This document shows, one piece after another, positions 16,834 through 25,379 of a stretch of 64,000 bases of DNA (position 1 is its first letter; the number at the start of each line of letters is the position of its first letter). A program made the position numbers and the translations under genes. The notes beneath the pieces are model-generated. The model was given only the letters and a program-made list of their open reading frames with translations, searched no databases and had not been told where the DNA came from. Origin of the DNA: Runella salmonicolor (GTDB lineage Bacteria; Bacteroidota; Bacteroidia; Cytophagales; Spirosomataceae); assembly GCF_024158025.1 (NCBI RefSeq), contig NZ_JAMZEL010000009.1, positions 124,001-188,000 of the forward strand, in the 5' to 3' direction.

Positions 16834-17142
16834 TTACTTTTCTGCATAAATGGATTTTAGTATAATATATTCTACCGTGCTTGTTTTAAACTTGCTTGCG
16901 GCAATCTCAAATATGCCTGCCGTTGGCAAAGTAACTACTAATTTCTGCTCTGATAATTTATGGAAAGGAGCAATGTATATTTCATATCGGATAGGAGCAG
17001 GAGTATTGCGGGCTGTTTGGGGTTGGTTGATTTGGCAACGGAGTTTCTCGGTGCCGAAACAGCCATTTTCTATTTTTGTCAATTGTTTTGAAACAGCATC
17101 ATGTCCGTAATCATTTTTGTGGAAATAGATACTTGTTTTCAT
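16834..17142 (-). CDS. Hypothetical 102-aa protein, third gene of a coupled unit
   Basis: A 102-aa protein beginning MKTSIYFHKNDYGHDAVSKQ, predicted beta-rich and without signal peptide. Its ATG overlaps the TGA of the upstream 453-frame gene in a TCAT/ATGA four-base overlap, which implies translational coupling and supports it as a real gene. It has no recognisable domain. The function must be tied to the two secreted proteins upstream, if the coupling means anything. Confidence 0.55.
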   Translation of the reverse strand: MKTSIYFHKNDYGHDAVSKQLTKIENGCFGTEKLRCQINQPQTARNTPAPIRYEIYIAPFHKLSEQKLVVTLPTAGIFEIAASKFKTSTVEYIILKSIYAEK

Positions 17143-18473
17143 TTTCTTGTAAAATAATGCTTTACTGTCTCGTCGGTCATGGTAAGATTAAGAGGCTGAA
17201 GCCCCAAGGAATTATCTTTTAAAACACTACTGATTTTTTTTTGGAGGGCTTCTTTTTCTGTCAAAAAAACTTCATTGCGACGACTTTCGGTTTGGGTATA
17301 TCGATTTATAAACAATTCAGTATCTACGTAGATGTTTCTCAAATGGGCTACAATATTTGAAAAACGTTGAATTTTAGCAAATTCAATAGGGTACTCTTGT
17401 TCAATATTGAATTCGTTTGTGTGATTGTTTACACGGTCTTGTTGGGTATCATTGATGACCCCCAGCCAATTTCGTTTTTCATCGTCTTCGCCAATTACTT
17501 TATTGCGTAAAAATTCATTTTGAGATAGTGTTCTTAGCGATGTTCCCAATGAAGCTCGCAATTTTTTGTTTTTGTACATCTTTTTGATGTCTTTGTCCAT
17601 AGTTTGGAAGGTTTTGTCTAAACGAATCAACGCCTCGGTAGCCGACCAAACTACCTGCTCAAATTCCTGCTGACGCACTTTGTCGGCAATGTTCCAATCA
17701 ATTTTATCAAATACTTCAATTTCTATGGCTACTCGTGTAGTTGAATCAGCTTCGTCTTTGGCTTCCAAAACAAGCTGAAAGGCGCGTTTGGGCTCCTCTT
17801 GTGCATTACGGAGTTGGACAAAATCATAGCCGGGCTGCCACCGAAACCAATAGGTATTCACCGCAGTTTTGGTCAAAAAATGTGCAGGATTAAACCTACC
17901 ATACTGCACGCTCGAATACACCTCAAACTCGCGCAGGTCGTCGTTGGGGTCAGTTATAGCTATTTTGATAGCTACAGAATCAGTTTCTTCGATGGCATAC
18001 CACAGGGTTTTGGGCGAAATACTGATGGTAGGCGGCAAATCGTTTTTGGTTTTTTGGAGGATGATTTCTCCTTTAGCCGTCAGATTTTCGGAGGTATTGG
18101 TTTCAAAGATTTCGTATTCTACGGTTAGTGGGAGTTTGCGATATTCGGCCAATGAAATCTGTGCTGTAAATAAACCTTCGGGTGTAAGGCGAAGGCCTGC
18201 ATGGCCTTTGGTCAGTAGCCGAAATGCCACCTCATGCCCTTCTTGATCGCGGTAAAAACCTTTTGCAGGAAATTGATGCGTAATTACCTGTCGGAAGTTG
18301 GTAAACCAAAGTATTTCGGGCGCTTTATGAAGCAGTTGAGGGGGATGATTGGCCGATGGCACAGCTACTTGAGTTGCTTGGACAGTATCCGTTGGAGCGC
18401 CCCGCGGTGTATCTATTTGAGCACCGGCCCAAAAGTTACACAGCATCAACGATAGCAAAAAGAGCGATTTCAT
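17139..18473 (-). CDS. Secreted hypothetical protein with beta-sandwich and helical halves
   Basis: A 444-aa protein starting at ATG 18473 (MKSLFLLSLMLCNFWAGAQ), a good signal peptide; the longer frame from 18500 would precede this by nine unlikely residues and overlap the upstream gene further. Residues about 40-260 look like two Ig/cadherin-like beta modules (one ending PPTISISPKTLWYAIEETDS, then IKIAITDPNDDLREFEVYS), and the rest is charged and helical (from VRQQEFEQVVWSATEALIRL on). Periplasmic or outer-membrane location is likely. The start overlaps the stop of the upstream gene (ATGA), so the two are coupled. Family unknown. Confidence 0.65.
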   Translation of the reverse strand: MKSLFLLSLMLCNFWAGAQIDTPRGAPTDTVQATQVAVPSANHPPQLLHKAPEILWFTNFRQVITHQFPAKGFYRDQEGHEVAFRLLTKGHAGLRLTPEGLFTAQISLAEYRKLPLTVEYEIFETNTSENLTAKGEIILQKTKNDLPPTISISPKTLWYAIEETDSVAIKIAITDPNDDLREFEVYSSVQYGRFNPAHFLTKTAVNTYWFRWQPGYDFVQLRNAQEEPKRAFQLVLEAKDEADSTTRVAIEIEVFDKIDWNIADKVRQQEFEQVVWSATEALIRLDKTFQTMDKDIKKMYKNKKLRASLGTSLRTLSQNEFLRNKVIGEDDEKRNWLGVINDTQQDRVNNHTNEFNIEQEYPIEFAKIQRFSNIVAHLRNIYVDTELFINRYTQTESRRNEVFLTEKEALQKKISSVLKDNSLGLQPLNLTMTDETVKHYFTRK

Positions 18474-19057
18474 TTGTTGTTTTGTAGTTGCGGCGCACAA
18501 TGGGTATTGTAATAACCCACCATTTCAACCATATTTTGAGCGATAGGCTCGCGCTTTTCTATTTGCTGAACCAAATCAGGGCAATCTGCAAAATAAGTCA
18601 TCAACTGTTTTCGGGTAGAGAAACCCCAGACTTCTTTTATGGTTTTTTGGCCTTGCTTTTTGAGCATAAACCGTTGGGTTTCGCTCTTGTCGTAACTGTT
18701 CAAGACAATGTAGGCATAAAGGTGCAAGTAAGAACCTCCAAAATCTAAAGCAAACTGCTGTGGATTCCCTTTTTCATTGGTCCACGTAAAAGAGCTGAAT
18801 TTTATGTTTTTTCCATCGGGCATAAAAAGCGTAAATGATTCAGTATCTTGCGGGTGTAGCGTTTTTTTTACTCCACTGCTATCGGTACACGTTACCTCTG
18901 CCTGCAATCTATACAGGTTGGGCCTTGTCAGCCCCCATTTCACCTCGAAAATAGCCTGAACAGTATCCTGTTGGGGTGTTATGTAAAACCCTTTTATATC
19001 TTTGGCATAGCTGCCGCAAGCAATGCCCAAAAGCATTATTAAAACTCTGATATTCAT
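18470..19057 (-). CDS. Secreted hypothetical protein, first gene of a coupled unit
   Basis: A 195-aa protein if started at ATG 19057 (MNIRVLIMLLGIACGSYAKD), which gives a clean signal peptide; the frame stays open to 19114 without homologous content. The mature part is beta-rich with a C-terminal helical stretch (FSTRKQLMTYFADCPDLVQQ) containing two of its cysteines. Not recognised. It is coupled by ATGA overlap to the downstream 444-aa protein, and then to a 102-aa protein; the three probably form one envelope-associated unit. Confidence 0.6.
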   Translation of the reverse strand: MNIRVLIMLLGIACGSYAKDIKGFYITPQQDTVQAIFEVKWGLTRPNLYRLQAEVTCTDSSGVKKTLHPQDTESFTLFMPDGKNIKFSSFTWTNEKGNPQQFALDFGGSYLHLYAYIVLNSYDKSETQRFMLKKQGQKTIKEVWGFSTRKQLMTYFADCPDLVQQIEKREPIAQNMVEMVGYYNTHCAPQLQNNK

Positions 19058-19220
19058 AATGAGAGAACTGACAAGTTTGATAAATAGACACTTGTGTGTG
19101 GGGCATCGCTCCACTTGGCCGTTAAAATTGCCAAAAGGATTATCTTTCCCTGAAATTTTGTGAAGAGTTTTCTTTAATGCGACGGCAGTTGCTGCCGCAC
19201 TAAAGAAATATATGTCATTG

Positions 19221-19949
19221 TTAGTTGAAGAAATAGTCTTTAATTAATTCAACGCCAGAACAAAAAGCTGCCCCTCCTAAAGCGCCCCATCCGCCACCAA
19301 GTCTATATCCACCTATTGCTCCATCTACATCCGATCCCCATGGGAATTGTTTTAAATTTGGGTTAAAGTAAGGGTTCTTGGGATTGAATTTTACATCGGA
19401 CCAAAATTTATAGGAATAACGCATTATGGAGGTGGTTTTTAATAAATATTCTTTGTCATTAGATGATATTTTCTTATCCGAAATTATCATATCCTCAATA
19501 GCAATTATTTCATTAAAATCATTATTGGTAGCTGCTTTTTCTAATTTTTTAGTTCTATAAAGTTCCCAAAGTTTCCAAAACCAATCCTCTAAAGGGCTTC
19601 GACCTGGATTAGGGATAGTGTAGTTTTGTCTAAAAACTTCTAAAAAAGTGGTTTTAGGAGTTAAAGCCTTGTGAAATAATATTATTTCCTCATTAATAGG
19701 TTTCGTTGGCCCTGGTGAGCCACAGCAACTCATTTTTCTTTCACAACATTCATCTAAGAATTTAAGGTATATCTTATATGGGTCTTTAATGTTGGAAGTT
19801 TTTGCCATTTTTAAGGTATTAGAATTAATCAAATCAAATAATATTTGATTATGTTGCCTACCTATATCATCAAATTTGTTTTTTCTATTTTGTTGTCCAA
19901 CACAGATTACGTTATAAGACAGAAACAGTAACACAAACACTTTTTTCAT
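19221..19949 (-). CDS. Secreted hypothetical protein with Gly-rich C-terminus
   Basis: A 242-aa protein with signal peptide MKKVFVLLFLSYNVICVGQQ. The mature part is helical, with a CCERKMSCCGS cysteine cluster near residue 70-80 and a C-terminal glycine-rich segment (GGYRLGGGWGALGGAAFCSG) that could insert in a membrane. I know no homologous family. The gene is strongly AT-rich. An imperfect hairpin lies just past its stop (about 19170-19208). Confidence 0.55.
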   Translation of the reverse strand: MKKVFVLLFLSYNVICVGQQNRKNKFDDIGRQHNQILFDLINSNTLKMAKTSNIKDPYKIYLKFLDECCERKMSCCGSPGPTKPINEEIILFHKALTPKTTFLEVFRQNYTIPNPGRSPLEDWFWKLWELYRTKKLEKAATNNDFNEIIAIEDMIISDKKISSNDKEYLLKTTSIMRYSYKFWSDVKFNPKNPYFNPNLKQFPWGSDVDGAIGGYRLGGGWGALGGAAFCSGVELIKDYFFN

Positions 19950-19980
19950 TTTTGTAAAAATTTAAGTTCGTAAAAATCAC

Positions 19981-20103
19981 CTACTCTCTAAGCTTTTCGG
20001 TATCCGCTCCCACGGTCTTTGTGCCGCCGGTGGGGTGCTGCAAAGGCAAAGCAGTGGCTAAGGTCTTGTGGCCATCAAGAGCATAATGTGCTGATTTGCA
20101 ATA
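19981..20103 (-). other. Possible coding remnant (C-terminal ~40 codons, no start)
   Basis: The minus strand reads through 40 sense codons to a TAG at 19983-19981 (…ALDGHKTLATALPLQHP… TVGADTEKLRE). It is GC-richer than the AT-rich flanks and looks coding, but has no start codon and merges upstream into AT-rich sequence. It may be the tail of a deleted gene. The 260-bp gap 19950-20209 holds nothing else obvious. Confidence 0.2.
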
Positions 20104-20209
20104 TTTTAAAAGTATTTTTTTAAAGCCAGGGGACGCCTAAAACTTATGAGACATTTTGACTCATTATGATGGTTTGCAAAGAGGCTTTCGGAGCTGTATA
20201 GCCTTTGTT

Positions 20210-21181
20210 TTAATGCAACCCTTTCCAGCCGGGAGCGCCACTGCCTGCATCTTGTACATAACCTTCGTATTTGTCTATCTCTGAATTGTAGCGAATCATG
20301 CCCACTATAGGCGTAGAAGGTCGTTGGGCACTAGTACCCACAGGAATAATGATAGCATCGGTACCGACTACATCAAGTGAGGCTCGGGGTAGAGAAGCAG
20401 TATTGACACTTATCCGACCTTTGTGTGTAGCATTCCCGCTCTGATAAACCACAAACCCATTAATATTATTTACACCACTATATCCTGTCCCCACTACAAA
20501 TCGTGGAGAGTTGGCATCATCTTGCCCTGCTGTGTTGATAGTTGGGTCATTAAACTGCCCCACAACTAAACAATATTTAGAATTAGAGGTAATATTACGT
20601 CCAATAGCAGCCGAATACCGTTCTGTTGCAACCGCTGACTCTCCAATGGCGAATGAACCTAAATTGGTTGTTTTACCGTTGTGGAACGCCAACGAGCCTA
20701 CAGACTCCGTAGAGCCGCCACTAAAGGCCAGCGAAAAGTCTGCTTTTGCTTGACCATTAGAAAAAGCAACAGCGCCATTGGCAGAGGCCTTTGCATTATA
20801 GCCTAAGGCAAAACTATTGCCAATACTTGCTTCGGAAAGATTTCCAAGTGCTACAGAATTTATACCAGATGAAATATTTCTACTTCCACCTGCAAATGAG
20901 TTAGTGCCACTGGCTATGTTGTTCGTACCATATGCCAATGAATAATTTCCGATGTTTACTTCCCTAAAGGCCTCTGAATAAGGGGCATAATTGTCTGTTT
21001 TTGCAAGGCCTGCCCGCAAACTGCCTTTGTTGGTATTCCAAAAAAACACCGTACTGTCGTTTACAAAGAATTCATTAAGAATTTTTTTCCTAGCAAATAT
21101 CCGCGTCGGAGTCATCTCTGCAAACTGCCCCCAACTTAATATCGGAAATGCTATCATTAGAAAAGAAAGTGATTTTTTCAT
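20210..21181 (-). CDS. YadA-head-like surface protein
   Basis: A 323-aa secreted protein: signal peptide (MKKSLSFLMIAFPILSWGQ), a short head, then about ten 14-residue repeats of the YadA/Hep_Hag left-handed beta-roll type (SLAYGTNNIASGTNSFAGGS, SVALGNLSEASIGNSFALGY, SFAIGESAVATERYSAAIG). Trimeric autotransporter adhesins of proteobacteria use this fold for binding, but here there is no coiled-coil stalk or membrane anchor. The C-terminus (GTSAQRPSTPIVGMIRYNSE ... YEGYVQDAGSGAPGWKGL) is a segment common to Bacteroidota surface and tail-fibre-like proteins. A role in adhesion is inference. Confidence 0.75.
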   Translation of the reverse strand: MKKSLSFLMIAFPILSWGQFAEMTPTRIFARKKILNEFFVNDSTVFFWNTNKGSLRAGLAKTDNYAPYSEAFREVNIGNYSLAYGTNNIASGTNSFAGGSRNISSGINSVALGNLSEASIGNSFALGYNAKASANGAVAFSNGQAKADFSLAFSGGSTESVGSLAFHNGKTTNLGSFAIGESAVATERYSAAIGRNITSNSKYCLVVGQFNDPTINTAGQDDANSPRFVVGTGYSGVNNINGFVVYQSGNATHKGRISVNTASLPRASLDVVGTDAIIIPVGTSAQRPSTPIVGMIRYNSEIDKYEGYVQDAGSGAPGWKGLH

Positions 21182-21287
21182 TCTTGATTAATTTAAGTAG
21201 TTATGAAAAAAAAGCCATGATTTAAGTATAAAGCCCTAATGGACAGGTGTTTAAAGCTCAATAAAACAATTTATTTCGTTCAGTTAC

Positions 21288-21839
21288 TTACTGAGTCACG
21301 AGGCACTTCCAAGCCGTGCCGTTGTAGAGTTTGAGGCAGTTGTTGGTCGTATCAAAGACCAACATCCCTTTTTGAGGGGAGATTATTGCCGAGATAGCAG
21401 CAGCGGAGAATTGAGGTATTGTAATAAAACCGGGCGCAATCGTAGCTGATTGTACGGGCAGCTCCCCACAGGTTCCTGCCAATAAAACCCCATTGCCCCA
21501 ATCACAGGGAGGATTATTCAAATTATTTGAAATTGTGTACAAAGTAGTAATTCTTACCCCTACACTAGCACTTACTATTGCCTGATCTAACGTCCAAACT
21601 CCGCCTACACGATAAATTCGATACATCTCATAATATGGAGGCATCTGTGAATAAGAGGTAAAGGGAATATTTGAATACAAATTTGTACCAGCATCGCTGT
21701 TGAACACCTGCACAGTTTGGGCCGTGCCTAAATTATAGGTTGTGTTTGCGCCGGCAGTACTTGCACCCGTGACCGTAATTTGCGCTTGGATAGGTGCAGA
21801 AAACAACAGGCTTATTATAAAAAATGCAATGTATCTCAT
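21288..21839 (-). CDS. Secreted protein with surface-type C-terminal motif
   Basis: A 183-aa protein from ATG 21839 (signal MRYIAFFIISLLFSAPIQAQ); the frame is open to 21872 but that start adds an unconserved leader. The C-terminus PQKGMLVFDTTNNCLKLYNG-TAWKCL is the same type of motif as the end of the YadA-like neighbour, so the two probably belong to one cell-surface system. The middle is short beta-rich sequence with a Cys pair (PPCDWGNGVLLAGTCGEL). Function unknown. It sits between the YadA-like gene and a LytTR gene, all leftward. Confidence 0.65.
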   Translation of the reverse strand: MRYIAFFIISLLFSAPIQAQITVTGASTAGANTTYNLGTAQTVQVFNSDAGTNLYSNIPFTSYSQMPPYYEMYRIYRVGGVWTLDQAIVSASVGVRITTLYTISNNLNNPPCDWGNGVLLAGTCGELPVQSATIAPGFITIPQFSAAAISAIISPQKGMLVFDTTNNCLKLYNGTAWKCLVTQ

Positions 21840-21884
21840 AATCTGTAGGGTTTTAGAATGATTTAAATTCATTGGTAGTAATAA

Positions 21885-22307
21885 TTAGCGGTTCTTCTGA
21901 AGCAACATTTTCATTCTTAATTTGACTTCTTTTTTTCGGCGACGTGCAATAGGCACCGCATAACCGTCAATCATAATTAATTGATTCGATGTGCATTTCT
22001 TTACATGAAGAACATTGATAAGACACTGCTTGTGTACTCTCAGAAAAGAGTCAGAACATTTTGAGAGATGCTCCTCATAAAAACTTACGGCTCGACTGCA
22101 TAGGTCTTTTTGGCCGTTGGCCATTACCAGATGTGAATAATTACCGTTGCCAGTGATATACATCAAATTTGCCAAAACAATGTGTGGAGAGAAGAGTGTG
22201 CCCTTCAATAACAACCGATGAAACTGCCTGCTGCAAAAAACCTGTTCATGTGGGATAGATAAACCTGTCATAATGTGGTGTTGGTAAATAGGTATAAATC
22301 GAATCAT
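21885..22307 (-). CDS. LytTR-domain DNA-binding regulator (stand-alone)
   Basis: A 140-aa protein made almost entirely of a LytTR domain: NLMYITGNGNYSHLVMANGQ (strand region), SFLRVHKQCLINVLHVKKC and the terminal IDGYAVPIARRRKKEVKLRM, which are the usual three conserved blocks. It lacks a receiver domain, so it is regulated by unknown means. A second in-frame ATG at 22271 is possible. It is divergent from the 22589 gene; five TTTAAC-centred motifs in the shared region may be its sites. Likely controls the two surface genes downstream and/or the divergent gene; inference. Confidence 0.85.
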   Translation of the reverse strand: MIRFIPIYQHHIMTGLSIPHEQVFCSRQFHRLLLKGTLFSPHIVLANLMYITGNGNYSHLVMANGQKDLCSRAVSFYEEHLSKCSDSFLRVHKQCLINVLHVKKCTSNQLIMIDGYAVPIARRRKKEVKLRMKMLLQKNR

Positions 22308-22367
22308 TTAAACGACGGCACAAAATTGATGTCATTCTGCTGGCCCAACAAGCCTTAAACCACGGTA

Positions 22368-22538
22368 TTTAACACCCACGTTTAACGATAGCTTTATACC
22401 GTTTTTTAACGGTAATACATGCGTAATAACCCGTATTTAACCAAACTGATAAATAGTTGAATATGCTGATAATGAGTATTTTGTGATTTATTGTTAAAAT
22501 TAAAGTCCTTTGCTTTTATCTTTTGAAGCGTATTTAAC
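22368..22538. promoter_or_regulatory. Cluster of five TTTAAC motifs upstream of LytTR gene
   Basis: TTTAAC is found at 22368, 22381, 22405, 22436 and 22533, each in a similar context (GTATTTAAC, CGTTTAACG, GTTTTTTAACGG, GTATTTAACC, GTATTTAACG). The first two are 13 bp apart, the usual spacing of LytTR binding half-sites. This is the 281-bp gap between divergent genes; nothing else is evident in it. Confidence 0.45.
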
Positions 22539-22588
22539 GTCTAACTTTGAGGGGTTCAATCAGTAGAGTTCAAACTTTCAATTTCAGA

Positions 22589-23305
22589 ATGAAAAAGTTA
22601 TTAATCATTACAAATTTAGCCTGGGCGGCCACTTTCTTTATGTCTTTTAAATCCGAGCCCGTTTCACAGCAAAAACCTTGTGATCAATTTTGTTATGATT
22701 ACAGTAACAGCGTTTTTAGCGGCCTCTCACTGAGTGAAGCCAAAGAACTTACGGGATTATATTCCAAAAATCATTATCCGTCGTATACGCGGGGTATGCA
22801 AAGCGGGTTCTCACGGAAACTAGTAGATTCTAAGTCAGTCTGGTTCAGCCTAGAGACGCTGAAAAAATTTATTTACCAGATTGAACGGTTTTCCTGCCAA
22901 AATTGTGGGCAAAAAGCCCCTGCTTTAGGTGTAAGAATATACTTTGGCGAGTATTCTGGTACTACCGGAACCAACGCTGCCCTGCCCGGCTTTCAGAATT
23001 TGCCCCGCGAGTATGCCGGCCTGCATACGCTGATGATGGTGCCTACCATTAAACAGAAAAATAAAAACGTGGACTTTGACCCGCTGGCTTCGTACAACCA
23101 AGGCAAATGTGAAATCAGGCCATTATCGGAGTATTTGAAAGGTCTGAATAAATCATACATAGACAAGTCAATCAACGAACTGCAATACAACAACGCAATG
23201 GCCTTTAAAGCGGTGATTCTGAGTCCAGAAGTAAGCGCCCAAAATCACGGGGGATTATGTCCGCCAGTTTGTCAAAATGAAGATACGGCTTTTCCTAACC
23301 AATAA
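22589..23305 (+). CDS. Secreted hypothetical protein
   Basis: A 238-aa protein from ATG 22589 (MKKLLIITNLAWAATFFMSF), preferred because it opens the signal sequence; the frame continues up to 22547. The mature part has three Cys pairs (CDQFCYDY, FSCQNCGQKAP, GLCPPVCQNE), which suits an exported disulfide-bonded protein. A conserved ALGVRIYFGEY segment in the centre recalls uncharacterised Bacteroidota proteins found next to signalling genes. It is followed at 11 bp by a polytopic membrane protein and then by a kinase/regulator pair, so it may be an input or output of that system. Confidence 0.65.
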   Translation: MKKLLIITNLAWAATFFMSFKSEPVSQQKPCDQFCYDYSNSVFSGLSLSEAKELTGLYSKNHYPSYTRGMQSGFSRKLVDSKSVWFSLETLKKFIYQIERFSCQNCGQKAPALGVRIYFGEYSGTTGTNAALPGFQNLPREYAGLHTLMMVPTIKQKNKNVDFDPLASYNQGKCEIRPLSEYLKGLNKSYIDKSINELQYNNAMAFKAVILSPEVSAQNHGGLCPPVCQNEDTAFPNQ

Positions 23306-23316
23306 TCTCCAGAAGT

Positions 23317-23958
23317 ATGGACATGCTACTGTTTAAGAAAGCGTATATCGGTTTTGAACTTTTAGCTGGCCTAACTGGCCTCATTTATTGGAAAAAATTA
23401 AGCGGCAGCTACTGGCAGTACTTTCCGATGTATTTGCTTTCCATTGCTTGTTTAGAAACCCTCAATTATCTGATTCCTATCTCGTTAAGGGGGCCGTTAG
23501 CCATCTATATTATTATTCCCTTTGAGTTTTTATTTATGTATTGGCTGTTTTATAAAACCCTGAACTCCCGACCAAAACTTATTTGGACGGGGGTGTTGGT
23601 TTACGTTTTCGCATTTATTTTAGAGCTCATCAACGATGCTCACCCCATCGGCAAAGACGTGTTTTTGTCTTTTTCGTACACCATCGGCAACATCGTTTTG
23701 TTGGTATTTATCCTTTATTATTTTTATGATTTGGTCAATTCAGACCGTATTCTGACATTTTACCGTGAGCAGATGTTTTGGGTAGCTCTTGGCCTGCTGC
23801 TATTCTTTCTGGGGACTTTCCCTTATTTTGGAATGTATAACTACTTAAGAAACAATTATATGGCCTTACTTTTCAGTTATACTTGGATTGTTATATTCTT
23901 AGATTATATCATGTATCTGCTTTTTGCGGTCAGCTTTATATGGCGAAAAACGAACTGA
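23317..23958 (+). CDS. Multi-pass membrane protein linked to a kinase gene
   Basis: A 213-aa protein with about seven hydrophobic helices (from FELLAGLTGLIYWKKL to DYIMYLLFAVSFIWRKTN). No known domain is recognised; 7TM sensory modules of other kinases have this look. Its 3' end overlaps the following histidine kinase gene by 19 bp, implying coupled translation. The simplest reading is a separate membrane sensor for the kinase, or a structural partner; unproven. Confidence 0.65.
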   Translation: MDMLLFKKAYIGFELLAGLTGLIYWKKLSGSYWQYFPMYLLSIACLETLNYLIPISLRGPLAIYIIIPFEFLFMYWLFYKTLNSRPKLIWTGVLVYVFAFILELINDAHPIGKDVFLSFSYTIGNIVLLVFILYYFYDLVNSDRILTFYREQMFWVALGLLLFFLGTFPYFGMYNYLRNNYMALLFSYTWIVIFLDYIMYLLFAVSFIWRKTN

Positions 23959-24716
23959 CACTCTTCCTGATTCTGGTCAATGTGACAATACTTATCTTTA
24001 TTGGAGGGATTGCCGTTTTTGTTATACTATATCGACAACGCAAAATCCAACACGAAAAAGAAAAACAATTGCTGCGACAACTGCACCATCAGGCACTGAT
24101 TGAGACCCAATTGGACGTTCAGAAACTTACTATGTTCGATATTGGCCGTGAAATCCATGATAATGTGGGGCAAAAACTCACCCTAGCCTCCCTTTATACC
24201 CAACGTCTTTTATACGCCCGTCAAGCAGAATACCAAGAACAGCAGGTAACCGAAATAGCTAAGATCATTAATGATTCCTTACAGGATCTGCGGCAACTGT
24301 CCAAATCGCTGGTTCAACCCGAATTGGCCCAAAAGTCACTGTTTGAGCTGTTGATGCAGGAATCTGTTCAAGTAAATCAGGCGGGCATGTGCCAACTCCA
24401 AATAAACATGTCCCCCTCTGACTTGTTTTTTTCCGTTGCGGCCAAAAATAACCTCTTCCGCCTAGCACAGGAGTTTATCCAAAACAGCCTAAAACATGCT
24501 TTTTGCCAACATATATGGATTGACATCCAACAAAAAGACGATATTGTGTATTTTCACTTTACCGATGACGGCAAAGGTTTTGACATTCACACCAAAATCA
24601 CTGGTATAGGTCTGTCTAACATCAAACGACGGGCCAATGAGTTGCAGGTCATTGATTATGCGTTTACTTCCGTTGTTCATCAGGGAACCGACTTAAGATT
24701 TGCGTTAAAATTGTAA
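23940..24716 (+). CDS. NarL-type sensor histidine kinase
   Basis: A 258-aa kinase with one N-terminal membrane helix (residues ~6-30), a short coiled coil, the HisKA_3 dimerisation box with the phosphorylated His73 (GREIHDNVGQKLTLASLYTQ) and a C-terminal HATPase with N-box NSLKHAF and G-boxes TDDGKGFD and GIGLSNIKRRA. The ATG at 23940 overlaps the upstream gene and places the membrane helix at the N-terminus; earlier in-frame starts lie within that gene. It has no extracellular sensor domain, so input probably comes from the upstream 7TM protein. Its partner regulator follows at 9 bp. Confidence 0.9.
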   Translation: MAKNELTLFLILVNVTILIFIGGIAVFVILYRQRKIQHEKEKQLLRQLHHQALIETQLDVQKLTMFDIGREIHDNVGQKLTLASLYTQRLLYARQAEYQEQQVTEIAKIINDSLQDLRQLSKSLVQPELAQKSLFELLMQESVQVNQAGMCQLQINMSPSDLFFSVAAKNNLFRLAQEFIQNSLKHAFCQHIWIDIQQKDDIVYFHFTDDGKGFDIHTKITGIGLSNIKRRANELQVIDYAFTSVVHQGTDLRFALKL

Positions 24717-24725
24717 AAAGTTTGT

Positions 24726-25379
24726 ATGAAGTATAAAGTAGTGGTGGTAGATGACCACCTATTGATTGCCAAAGCCATTGCCGCGATGGTACAAGAAATG
24801 AAAGACTTTGAGGTGCTGTATGAGGCCGAAAACGGCAGTGTGCTCCTGCAAAAATTCAAAACAAGGGAAAACATCCCCGATATTGTTTTACTTGACATCT
24901 CAATGCCCATTATGAATGGTTTCGAAACCGCGCAGTGGCTGCATGACCACTACCCGGGCGTCAAGATTTTGGTACTCTCCATGCAGGATGATGAAGCCTC
25001 GTTGATAAGGATGATCAAATTGGGTGCAAAAGGGTATCTACACAAAAACGTCCATCCAGCCGAGCTGGAAAAAGCGTTGATTAATCTCATAGAGCGGGGG
25101 ATGTATTTCCCGCAGTGGGCTACCGCCGTTTTTTTTCAAACTATCGCGGGGCCTCCACCAAAGGAAAGTTCAAAAGATGAAAAACTGAGTAACCGTGAGC
25201 TGGAGTTTTTGCATCATGTATGTTCGGAATTGACCTACAAAGAAATCGCTGACCTGATGTGTTGCAGTCCGCGAACGGTAGAGGGCTATCGGGATGCCCT
25301 GTTTGAAAAATTGAACATCAAAACAAGGGTGGGATTGGCTATGTATGCCGTTAAAATCGGTATTGTAAAAGTGGAATGA
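24726..25379 (+). CDS. NarL/FixJ-family response regulator
   Basis: A 217-aa two-domain regulator: receiver domain with acidic VVVDDHL, phospho-Asp in PDIVLLDISMPIMNG and the conserved Lys in LGAKGYLHKN; then a LuxR-type helix-turn-helix (LSNRELEFLHHVCSELTYKE ... TVEGYRDALFEKLNI). It receives phosphate from the adjacent kinase. Its likely targets include the same cluster but no specific binding site can be drawn. Confidence 0.92.
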   Translation: MKYKVVVVDDHLLIAKAIAAMVQEMKDFEVLYEAENGSVLLQKFKTRENIPDIVLLDISMPIMNGFETAQWLHDHYPGVKILVLSMQDDEASLIRMIKLGAKGYLHKNVHPAELEKALINLIERGMYFPQWATAVFFQTIAGPPPKESSKDEKLSNRELEFLHHVCSELTYKEIADLMCCSPRTVEGYRDALFEKLNIKTRVGLAMYAVKIGIVKVE

